From positions 1-27,682 of the forward strand of contig JAUTWY010000135.1 in NCBI GenBank assembly GCA_030838305.1: a DNA stretch of 27,682 nt, written 5' to 3'. Shown piece after piece: positions 1 to 6,737 of this stretch. This DNA is from Acidobacteriaceae bacterium. GTDB lineage: Bacteria; Acidobacteriota; Terriglobia; Terriglobales; Acidobacteriaceae. The notes under the pieces were generated by a model that was given only the letters and a program-made list of their open reading frames with translations, was not told the origin of the DNA and did not search any database. Within the stretch, counting starts at the first letter, position 1; each line of letters starts with the position of its first letter. Both the position numbers and the translations under genes were made by a program.

Positions 1-475
1 CATGAGCATCGTGGCTTGCAACAACATGACCATCCTGACTTGTCGCATCCGTCCAGACGCCCGTTAGACCTGGGACTCGCGTTGTTGGAATCGCGAAATC
101 GGCGCAGGTGCGGATCAGGACTTCTTCCAGGCGGCGGACGAATTCGATGGCGCCGAGCGTTTTGCGTTTGCCGTCGGGAGTGGCGAAGCCGCGCAGGTCG
201 AAGATGGGATAACCGACGATCTGGCCGGGACCGTGGAAGGTCACGTCGCCGCCACGGTCGCATTCGAAAAGCTCAACACCGCGCTGGGCGAGGAGTTCCG
301 CCGAGGCGATCACGTTCGCGGCTTTCGCATTGCGGCCTAGGGTGACAACTGGAGAGTGTTCGAGGAGCAGAAGGACGTCCCCGATCTTTTCTGCTTTGCG
401 CAAGTCGACGAGTTGCTGTTGCAGGCGCAAGCCCGTCGCGTAGTCAACGGTGCCGAGTTGGACGAGAGAGATCAA
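1..475 (-). CDS. lipB: Octanoyltransferase LipB, C-terminus cut by window edge
   Basis: LipB moves the octanoyl group from octanoyl-ACP to the lipoyl domains of 2-oxoacid dehydrogenases and the glycine cleavage H protein, in the cytoplasm. Translating the minus strand from a TTG at 475 gives MISLVQLGTVDY, then LEHSPVVTLGR, then the family signature RGGDVTFHGPGQIVGYPI and a later PGLTGVW. An in-frame TGA lies just upstream of the TTG (488-490), so this start is close to forced; a weak GGA sits before it. About 158 codons are visible. The catalytic lysine and cysteine would lie beyond base 1, so activity cannot be judged. The gene follows lpdA on the same strand after about 85 bp that holds a palindromic repeat, so co-transcription is plausible. 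The neighbour supports the call, because E3 works in the same lipoyl-dependent complexes. Confidence 0.9.
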   Translation of the reverse strand, partial: MISLVQLGTVDYATGLRLQQQLVDLRKAEKIGDVLLLLEHSPVVTLGRNAKAANVIASAELLAQRGVELFECDRGGDVTFHGPGQIVGYPIFDLRGFATPDGKRKTLGAIEFVRRLEEVLIRTCADFAIPTTRVPGLTGVWTDATSQDGHVVASHDAH

Positions 476-487
476 ACTAAATCCATT

Positions 488-558
488 TCACCACGGAGAC
501 ACAGAGGCACGGAGAAAAACCTTTTCATTTCTTGATTTTCTCCGCGCCTCCGTGGTGA
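488..558. repeat. Bulged palindrome between lpdA and lipB, likely dispersed repeat
   Basis: The left arm (488-518) and right arm (536-558) are inverted copies. TCACCACGGAG at 488-498 matches CTCCGTGGTGA at 548-558 exactly, and GGAGAAAA at 511-518 matches TTTTCTCC at 536-543. The left arm has about 8 extra bases. The right arm ends two bases before the lpdA stop codon. Elements of the form CACCACGGAGACAC...GGAGAAA are ones I remember as scattered through acidobacterial and other soil genomes; that is memory, not a search. It could act as a terminator, mRNA stabiliser or processing site between lpdA and lipB. Confidence 0.75.
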
Positions 559-560
559 GT

Positions 561-1976
561 TTACGCGTTGATTGCGATCCCGTACACGCTATTTGACGCG
601 TCCAGCATAGCCTCAGCCAACGTCGGATGCGCGTGGATGGTCCACATCAAGTCTTCCACCGTGGCTTCGAGTTCCATGGCGGTGACGGCTTCGGCGATCA
701 ACTCTGTTGCCTGCGGGCCGATGATGTGCACGCCGAGAATCTCGCCGTAGTCGGCGTCGGAGACGATCTTAATGAAGCCTTCGTGTTGGCCGACGATGGA
801 AGCGCGCGAATTCGCGGTGAAGGGAAATTTCCCGACCTTCACGTTGTATCCGGCTTCGCGGGCTCTGGTTTCGGTAAGGCCAACGCTGCCGATCTCCGGA
901 TGACAATACGTCGCACCGGGGATGTGCTCGGGATTAATCGGCTTGCCCGGCTTGCCAGCAATTTTCGCTACGGCAACAATCGCTTCCATTGCTCCGACAT
1001 GCGCGAGTTGCGGCGTGCCTAGCACGATGTCGCCGACTGCGTAGACACCGGGCTCGGAAGTTTGCATCCACGAATCCGTCTTGACGAATTCCCGGTCCGG
1101 TTTGATCTTGGTCCGCTCCAAACCAATGTTCTGAGTGCGCGGTTTGCGGCCTACGGCGATCAGTATCTTTTCGGCGTCGATCTTCTGCTGCTTACCGTCG
1201 ACGGTAATGGTCACGGCCACTCCGGCTTTCGTCTTTTCAACTTTATCGACCCTGGCACTGGTGTGAAAGTTGATGCCACGCTTGCGGAAGACACGGGCCA
1301 GTTCCTTGGAGACTTCTTCATCTTCCACGGGAACCAGGCGCGGCAGCATTTCGATGATCGTAACTTCGCAATCGAAAGAGCGATAGATCGACGCGAACTC
1401 CACCCCCACCGCTCCAGCACCGACAATGACAAGCGATTTCGGAATCTCTTTCAGGCTAAGAATTTCTATGTTGGTGAGAACGCGGTCGCTTGCCTCAAGC
1501 CCTGGAATCATGCGAGCTTCCGAGCCGGTGGCGAGAATGACGTTCTTCGCCTTAAGATGGCTGGCCTTGTTGTCGTTCACGACTTCGACCGTGAATATAC
1601 CGTTCTGTGCCGAACCAGTAAGCTTTCCATAGCCCTTCACCGTCTCGACTTTGTTCTTCTTCATCAGGAACTCAAGACCTTTGGCGTGCTTGGCCACGAT
1701 CTTCGACTTGCGGTCCTGCACCGCGGCCCAGTTCAGCGTGCGCGCATCCACGCCGTCGATGCCGAATTCCTTGGCATCTTTGAGGTGGTCCCAGAGTTCG
1801 GCATTGAACAGCAGCGCCTTGGTGGGAATGCAGCCTACGTGCAGGCAGGTGCCGCCGAGCACGTTGTCTTTCTCGATGAGTGCGGTTTTCAGGCCCCACT
1901 GACCTGCGCGGATGGCGGCGGTGTACCCGGCGGGTCCGCTGCCGATGATGGCGACGTCATAAATGGTTTCAGGCAA
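561..1976 (-). CDS. lpdA: Dihydrolipoyl dehydrogenase (E3)
   Basis: This FAD enzyme reoxidises dihydrolipoamide with NAD+ in pyruvate and 2-oxoglutarate dehydrogenase complexes and the glycine cleavage system. The 471-residue product has the family's normal length. It opens with an FAD-binding GSGPAGY (residues 12-18), followed by the redox-active disulfide motif GGTCLHVGCIPTKA (about 41-54). A second Rossmann motif GAGAVGVEFAS (NAD site) is near 186-196, the GDI FAD motif is near 316-318, and the C-terminal His-Glu pair is in HAHPTLAEA. The start is TTG at 1976, supported by GAGGA about 8 nt upstream. It lies upstream of lipB on the same strand. A TAGAAT that could be a -10 element is at 2022-2027, without a good -35. 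All key residues are present. Confidence 0.97.
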   Translation of the reverse strand: MPETIYDVAIIGSGPAGYTAAIRAGQWGLKTALIEKDNVLGGTCLHVGCIPTKALLFNAELWDHLKDAKEFGIDGVDARTLNWAAVQDRKSKIVAKHAKGLEFLMKKNKVETVKGYGKLTGSAQNGIFTVEVVNDNKASHLKAKNVILATGSEARMIPGLEASDRVLTNIEILSLKEIPKSLVIVGAGAVGVEFASIYRSFDCEVTIIEMLPRLVPVEDEEVSKELARVFRKRGINFHTSARVDKVEKTKAGVAVTITVDGKQQKIDAEKILIAVGRKPRTQNIGLERTKIKPDREFVKTDSWMQTSEPGVYAVGDIVLGTPQLAHVGAMEAIVAVAKIAGKPGKPINPEHIPGATYCHPEIGSVGLTETRAREAGYNVKVGKFPFTANSRASIVGQHEGFIKIVSDADYGEILGVHIIGPQATELIAEAVTAMELEATVEDLMWTIHAHPTLAEAMLDASNSVYGIAINA

Positions 1977-2349
1977 AGTGATCGTCCTCAGTAAGAAGAG
2001 ATGACTAAAGGCAAACGAATGATTCTAGAACAGGGAGGGAAAACGAGGGCCAAACCGAACTCAATTAGAGCAACAGCTTTCATTGTTGAATACGAGGAGC
2101 CAGTCGGGATCACGATCAGCGATGTGAGGTTGGAACCAAGAGGCTCCCCCAAATGGACTGTGGCTGGCAAAATCCGGGATGGGTGCCAAGTAACCACTTT
2201 GAATGTTTGAAGTTTCTTCCATCCAAACAGGATGATACGGAACGTGCCGCACCTCCGACCAGCGGCATTCGAGATGTCCTGCCTCAGTCTGCCATGATCT
2301 CATTGGCGTACCCGCGATTGAGGAGCCGCTACTCCGCTCAGGTTGCGGC
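1977..2349. other. Intergenic region without a convincing gene
   Basis: This 373-bp stretch lies between the start of lpdA and the end of rpsA, both on the minus strand. ORFs up to 80 codons occur on both strands, but none has a recognisable domain, a good ribosome binding site or coding-like composition. It probably holds the lpdA promoter (a TAGAAT box at 2022-2027 on the minus strand) and the rpsA 3' region. I see no strong terminator hairpin. Confidence 0.5.
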
Positions 2350-4218
2350 CTAGTTGTTCTCGTTGCTGGCCCTCTTCCAGGAAATCAACTCGCCGATAGT
2401 AGAACTCGTGCTGGAAACCGGCTGTTTGTAAGCCTCCACTTCGGAGCGCGAAGCCTCCTCGCCAACCGCACGGATGCTGAGTCCAACTTTCTTTTCTTCC
2501 GCGCTCATCTTGATGATTTTGAAGTCATGCTCCGCACCTGCTTCAAGATGCAGCGGCTGGCCATTTCCATCGACCGCTTCGGACTTGTGGCACAGGCCTT
2601 CCACGCCTTCAGCAATCTCGACAAAGGCCCCAAACGCGGCCACGCGCAGCACTTTTCCGTGAATCACATCGCCGACGTGATGGGTAGCGAAGAAGGTTTC
2701 CCAAACATCGGGCTGAAGTTGCTTCACTCCAAGCGACAGGCGACGCTTGTCGGGCTCAATGGCCAGCACGATTGCTTTCACGCGATCGCCTTTCTTCAGT
2801 ATCTCGGAAGGATGTTTCACGCGCTTGGTCCAGCTCAGGTTGCTGACGTGCACCAGGCCGTCGATGCCGTCTTCGATTTCGATGAAGGCGCCGAAGTCGG
2901 TCAGGTTGCGCACCCGGCCTTCGACCGTCATGCCCACGGGATACTTGTCGTGCAGCGCATCCCATGGATTCTCCGCCAGTTGCCGCATGCCCAGGGAAAT
3001 TCTGCGCTCCCCGGGATTCACATTCAGCACCACGCACTCGACCTGATCGCCAACATTCACCAGCTTCGAAGGATGCTTCATGCGCTTCGACCACGTCATT
3101 TCGCTGACATGCACCAGGCCTTCAATGCCCTGCTCAAGCTCAACGAATGCGCCATAATCAGTCACGCTAATGACGCGTCCGGAAACGTGCGCGCCCACAG
3201 GATAGCGATGCTCAGCGTCAAGCCAGGGATCGGGCGTCAACTGCTTGAATCCGAGGGAAACGCGCTGTTTTTCCTTGTCGTACTTCAGCACCTTCACCTG
3301 AATCTGATCGCCGACGTTCACCAAATCGCGGGGATGCGTGAGCCTTCCCCACGACATATCTGTGATGTGTAGCAGTCCGTCGAGTCCGCCGAGATCCACG
3401 AAAGCGCCATACTCCGTCAGATTCTTGACTACTCCGGTCAGAATCGAGCCTTCTTCCAAGTGTTCGAGAGTCTTGCTGCGCTTCTCGTTCTGTTCACCTT
3501 CGAGCAATTCCTTGCGCGAGACCACAATGTTGCCGCGCTTTTTGTTGACCTTGATGATGGTAACTTCGAGGGTCTGACCCTTCATCCCGTCCAGATTGCG
3601 GATGGGCCGCAGATCCACTTGCGAGCCGGGAAGAAAAGCGCGGGCGCCAAGGACATCAACCGTAAGGCCCCCCTTGGTGCGCTCGATTACGACAGCCTTG
3701 ACTGGCCTCTTTTCGTGGTGTGCCTTCTCAACCTCGTCCCACGCATGGAGGCGCGCTGCCTTTTGGTGGGAAAGATTAACGTAGCCCTCCTCGGTCTGAC
3801 CCTTCTCCCGCATCACGTCGATTTCGTCGCCGGGCTTGACCTTGGGCTTGCCCTCGTGGTCGAGCACTTCCGAGAGTGGCAACATGCCTTCCGATTTGGT
3901 GCCGATGTCAACCACGACATGCGTTGCCGTAAGCTTCAGCACCGTGCCTTTGATGACACGATCTTCTCCCACAGCCTCCGCGGTTTCGCTGGTGAAATTC
4001 TCCAGCGCCGAGGCGAAGTCTTCGCTGGCATGCTTATCGTCCACCGCAGACGGTGAGTGCGGCAGATCCTCTGGATGAGTTGCCGTGGCATCGGGGGTTA
4101 CGACCGAAATCGGATTCTGATCGGTCAAGGTGGATTCTCTTGCCGTGGGTTCGGTTTCGGTTGCGACGGCGGAGTTGGATTCGGAGTTATGAGCGGTGGT
4201 GTCGTCGGACAAAGTCAT
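2350..4218 (-). CDS. rpsA: 30S ribosomal protein S1
   Basis: S1 binds mRNA on the 30S subunit and helps initiation on structured or SD-poor messages. Six S1 OB-fold repeats can be read in order. The first two are divergent, 30S-docking type repeats (GTVLKLTATHVVVDIG, then RPVKAVVIERTKGGLTVDV). Three classical ones follow (LTEYGAFVDLGGLDGLLHI, VTDYGAFVELEQGIEGLVHV, LTDFGAFIEIEDGIDGLVHV), and a sixth ends in FGAFVEIAEGVEGLCH. An acidic, Ser/Thr-rich tail of about 85 residues precedes domain 1. The start is uncertain. I chose ATG at 4218 (MTLSDDTT). The frame stays open to a TTG at 4332, which would add a basic 38-residue extension unlike known S1 N-termini. The AGAGAGG before the ATG is only about 1 nt away, so the SD is poor. 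A strong promoter lies upstream at 4384-4413. Confidence 0.95.
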   Translation of the reverse strand: MTLSDDTTAHNSESNSAVATETEPTARESTLTDQNPISVVTPDATATHPEDLPHSPSAVDDKHASEDFASALENFTSETAEAVGEDRVIKGTVLKLTATHVVVDIGTKSEGMLPLSEVLDHEGKPKVKPGDEIDVMREKGQTEEGYVNLSHQKAARLHAWDEVEKAHHEKRPVKAVVIERTKGGLTVDVLGARAFLPGSQVDLRPIRNLDGMKGQTLEVTIIKVNKKRGNIVVSRKELLEGEQNEKRSKTLEHLEEGSILTGVVKNLTEYGAFVDLGGLDGLLHITDMSWGRLTHPRDLVNVGDQIQVKVLKYDKEKQRVSLGFKQLTPDPWLDAEHRYPVGAHVSGRVISVTDYGAFVELEQGIEGLVHVSEMTWSKRMKHPSKLVNVGDQVECVVLNVNPGERRISLGMRQLAENPWDALHDKYPVGMTVEGRVRNLTDFGAFIEIEDGIDGLVHVSNLSWTKRVKHPSEILKKGDRVKAIVLAIEPDKRRLSLGVKQLQPDVWETFFATHHVGDVIHGKVLRVAAFGAFVEIAEGVEGLCHKSEAVDGNGQPLHLEAGAEHDFKIIKMSAEEKKVGLSIRAVGEEASRSEVEAYKQPVSSTSSTIGELISWKRASNENN

Positions 4219-4383
4219 GCCTCTCTGATAAGCCTCGCACTCGGTGCGGGGGGATACGGGGTCTGCCTGGCGAACTGCTGGAGTGAGTCGTTTGGTTGTG
4301 GTGGGCTCACCCTGGCGAGTGAGCTTGGACAATCCCAGCTGCCGGACGTTTTACAGAAACCCGCGTCCAAAGGGAACTCTTCG

Positions 4384-4413
4384 ACTATAGCAACGCCTCT
4401 CAAACAGTGTCAA
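4384..4413 (-). promoter_or_regulatory. Sigma-70-type promoter for rpsA
   Basis: Reading the minus strand, TTGACA (4408-4413) is followed by an 18-nt spacer and TATAGT (4384-4389). That is a full -35 match and a 5/6 match at -10. Transcription would start near 4377, giving a leader of about 45 nt to the TTG at 4332 or about 160 nt to the ATG at 4218. It is the best housekeeping promoter I found in the window and it points into rpsA. Confidence 0.75.
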
Positions 4414-4581
4414 ACGCAATTATCCGATGGGGTTGAATCCGGGGAAGATCAAACCTGCCGTGGCATCCGGAAGCCATGGCGAACGCATATTTTTGTAAAA
4501 ACCTTGATCTACTCTTTTTCGGAATTTGCATCCTAATGGGGCGCCTTTCTCGAAAATACAGGCGCGTACGAGCCCACGACA

Positions 4582-5508
4582 TTGAATAAACCAACGATCC
4601 AAACAACCTTTGCAGTTTTGGCGATACCCTTGCTTGGGATCGCTGCAGCCGCCCAGGCATCGTCTTCGGTCCCGGTTCTGCTCACCCTACCCGCGATTCA
4701 GGGAACCGCTCTGGCGCCCAACTTTCGGGTGGTCGATTTTCGCGTGGAGGAGCCGGAGGAAAATAACGCCACACCGGATGCATTGCCAGATGCTCCCACG
4801 GGCGCCCAGCAGCAAGGGTTTATGAAGCGAAGTATCAAGCGGATTGGAGTAGACCAGAAACGCCTCTACCTGGCACCGTTCGAGCGGCATAACCTCAAGT
4901 GGGACGCTATTGTGCTCGTGGGTACGGCTGCGTTTCTCGCCGCCGATCGGCACATTGAAAATAATGTTTCGCACGCGAATTTTTCGACATATCAGGCCAT
5001 TTCCGATTTCGCCATCGGAGGATTGGCCGCCTCGCTGGCCGGGGTGTACATTTACGGATTCAAGACGGAGCATCGCCACGCCCGGGAGACAGGTGAAATC
5101 GAGCTGGAAACACTGATCAATACCTTCCTGATCTATGCCCCGATGCAGCTAATCTTCGCCCGTCAGCGGCCCGACGAGGGCAATAATCACGGCAATTTCT
5201 TTAAACACCACGCCGTGAACACGTCTTTCCCGGGCGGCCACGCCATGTTTACCTGGGCGATGGCGTCGGTTCTGGCAGACGAATATCCCAAACCCTGGGC
5301 GCGCGCGCTGAGCTACGGAGCGGCATTCACCGTAACCTTCACTCGCTTTATGGCACGCGACCACTGGTCCTCTGACATGTTTCTGGGCACCGCGCTGGGC
5401 CTCGCCATCGCCGAGAACACCTTCCATGCCCGCTGCAATCCGGAGTTTGAGTCGCAGTGCAAGCACCATCGACGGTGGTGGAAGCCGATGAAGACGGACG
5501 TCCAATAA
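4582..5508 (+). CDS. Secreted PAP2-family phosphatase
   Basis: PAP2 enzymes remove phosphate from lipid phosphates such as phosphatidic acid or undecaprenyl pyrophosphate outside the inner membrane. The 308-residue product begins with a signal-like segment (residues 8-26, ending AAQA), then a Pro/Glu-rich linker to about residue 75. Hydrophobic helices are near 107-122 and 143-160. The three catalytic motifs are present: ARQRP (193-197), SFPGGH (215-220) and R255-x5-H261-x3-D265. The lysine usual seven residues before the Arg-Pro is a glutamine (Q189). The start is TTG at 4582; no ATG is available before the upstream in-frame stop (4534-4536). It is divergent from rpsA. The substrate cannot be told from sequence, and the long periplasmic linker is unlike short BacA/PgpB enzymes. 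Confidence 0.85.
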   Translation: MNKPTIQTTFAVLAIPLLGIAAAAQASSSVPVLLTLPAIQGTALAPNFRVVDFRVEEPEENNATPDALPDAPTGAQQQGFMKRSIKRIGVDQKRLYLAPFERHNLKWDAIVLVGTAAFLAADRHIENNVSHANFSTYQAISDFAIGGLAASLAGVYIYGFKTEHRHARETGEIELETLINTFLIYAPMQLIFARQRPDEGNNHGNFFKHHAVNTSFPGGHAMFTWAMASVLADEYPKPWARALSYGAAFTVTFTRFMARDHWSSDMFLGTALGLAIAENTFHARCNPEFESQCKHHRRWWKPMKTDVQ

Positions 5509-5557
5509 ACAAGCCGGGGATGCGGACGGCCGGTAACCGCATTGGCTCGCCATCTGC

Positions 5558-5575
5558 TACCCTGCCTTAATAATG
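5558..5575 (+). promoter_or_regulatory. Candidate -10 box close to HIT gene start
   Basis: TACCCT (5558-5563) lies 9 nt before the ATG at 5573. No SD is visible and no good -35 is seen. The arrangement would fit a leaderless transcript. Confidence 0.35.
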
Positions 5576-6067
5576 GACTACCTCTGGACCCCGTGGCGTT
5601 ACGCCTACGTCTCCGCCGCAGAGAAGACCACCGGGTGCGTCTTCTGCGACGCCGCGAATGCGGGCGACGATAGAAAAGTGCTCATCGTGCACCGCGGTAA
5701 GCACTGCTTCGTCATCCTGAATATGTATCCCTACACTCCGGGGCACGTGATGATCGTCCCTTACGCGCATCTGGACGAACTCCGCAAGCTGCCGTCTGAC
5801 GCTGCCCACGAGATGATGGACCTCTCGCAGCGCATGGAGTCCGTGCTACGTGAACTCTACCGCCCCGACGGCATCAACCTAGGCATGAACATCGGAAAAG
5901 CCGCCGGCGCCGGCATCGCCGGACACATCCACATGCATGTCCTGCCGCGCTGGGTCGCCGATGCAAATTTTGTTTCGGTGGTGTGCGAGACGAGGATTCT
6001 GCCGGAGGCGCTGGAGGAGACGTGGAAGAGGATGACCGAAGCGCTCAGCCACCCGACAACAGGCTAG
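5573..6067 (+). CDS. HIT-family nucleotide hydrolase/phosphorylase (Ap4A-type)
   Basis: HIT proteins cleave nucleoside phosphoester or phosphoramide bonds through a nucleotidyl-histidine. The 164-residue product carries the histidine triad HIHMHVLPRW with H118, H120 and H122. Upstream are a CVFC pair (C22, C25), typical of the zinc-containing branch, and the strand segment PYTPGHVMIVPYAH. The N-terminal MDYLWTPWRYAYV and the total length match the bacterial branch that includes the mycobacterial Ap4A phosphorylase, so dinucleoside polyphosphate turnover is the best guess; substrate is not proven. The gene begins 64 bp after the PAP2 gene. It lacks an SD, and a TACCCT box sits 9 nt before its ATG. 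Confidence 0.9.
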   Translation: MDYLWTPWRYAYVSAAEKTTGCVFCDAANAGDDRKVLIVHRGKHCFVILNMYPYTPGHVMIVPYAHLDELRKLPSDAAHEMMDLSQRMESVLRELYRPDGINLGMNIGKAAGAGIAGHIHMHVLPRWVADANFVSVVCETRILPEALEETWKRMTEALSHPTTG

Positions 6068-6093
6068 ACACCACTCTTTCCGTACCTTACGAT
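6065..6093 (+). promoter_or_regulatory. Promoter placing the start site at the PH-domain gene's ATG
   Basis: TAGACA (6065-6070, 5/6 to TTGACA) is separated by exactly 17 nt from TACGAT (6088-6093), which lies 8 nt before the ATG at 6102. Transcription would begin at or next to the start codon, giving a leaderless mRNA. The -35 overlaps the stop codon of the HIT gene. Confidence 0.55.
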
Positions 6094-6101
6094 GCCAAGA
6101 A

Positions 6102-6725
6102 ATGCAGCAGATCAACCCAGACTCAATGACCGCCATTCAACCAGAACTCACCATCGGTGAAAGTGTGGTGTGGGCGGGCCAACCCAATGGCACCGTTTTC
6201 TTCCACAAGGAGGACGCGTTTCTGATTCCATTCAGCCTTCTGTGGGGTGGCTTTGCCATCTTCTGGGAATTAGGGGCAGCAGGTTTCTGGGGTTCTAATT
6301 CACGTTCAGGAAATCCATGGTTGTTCGGCATCTTATGGGGTATCCCATTTGTCCTGATCGGGCAATACATTATCTGGGGCAGGTTCTTCTACACCGCGTG
6401 GAAGAAGAAACGTACCTATTATGCGATCACGAACCGCAGGGTGATCGTCGTTCAAAATGGCTGGAATCGACAAATGGCTTCAGCCTATCTCGATGGTTTG
6501 CCGACCCTTATGAAGGAGGGCCGCTCGAGCGGAACTGGTACTCTGCGTTTTTCCCAGGCCGAGTCCATGTGGTCTGGAAGGCGCGGATGGGGAGCTTGGG
6601 ACGGAATGACTGTGGGGAATGTTCCCACCTTCGTAGATATCGACGACCTAGATTACGTGTACCGGCTCATCTCTGACTTGCGGGAAAAGGCACGGACATC
6701 GAAAGTTCCATCGTCCGCCTTTTGA
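6102..6725 (+). CDS. Membrane-anchored bacterial PH-domain protein
   Basis: The 207-residue product fits the bPH/DUF304-like layout. A short N-terminal strand region contains GESVVWAGQPNG, two hydrophobic helices follow (about 40-60 and 70-92), and then a cytoplasmic domain opening with TYYAITNRRVIVV, the usual first strands of bacterial PH folds. The C-terminal part is Gly/Trp-rich and ends with a predicted helix (YVYRLISDLREKA). The function of these proteins is generally unknown; some act in membrane stress or at secretion machines. The ATG at 6102 has no SD; an internal ATG at 6126 is the alternative. It is followed closely by ligA on the opposite strand (12 bp). Confidence 0.7.
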   Translation: MQQINPDSMTAIQPELTIGESVVWAGQPNGTVFFHKEDAFLIPFSLLWGGFAIFWELGAAGFWGSNSRSGNPWLFGILWGIPFVLIGQYIIWGRFFYTAWKKKRTYYAITNRRVIVVQNGWNRQMASAYLDGLPTLMKEGRSSGTGTLRFSQAESMWSGRRGWGAWDGMTVGNVPTFVDIDDLDYVYRLISDLREKARTSKVPSSAF

Positions 6726-6737
6726 GTTTAGTTTCTC

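Noticed and set aside
1062..1994. 310-codon plus-strand ORF opposite lpdA
   Set aside because: It is a mirror of the lpdA coding strand, with no domain and no SD; lpdA is certain on the minus strand.
2001..2210. 69-codon plus-strand ORF in the lpdA-rpsA gap
   Set aside because: No domain and no SD, and overlapping frames on the other strand are equally open.
5520..5542. ATGCGG/CCGCAT hairpin after the PAP2 gene as a terminator
   Set aside because: The 6-bp stem has no T-run after it; too weak to call.
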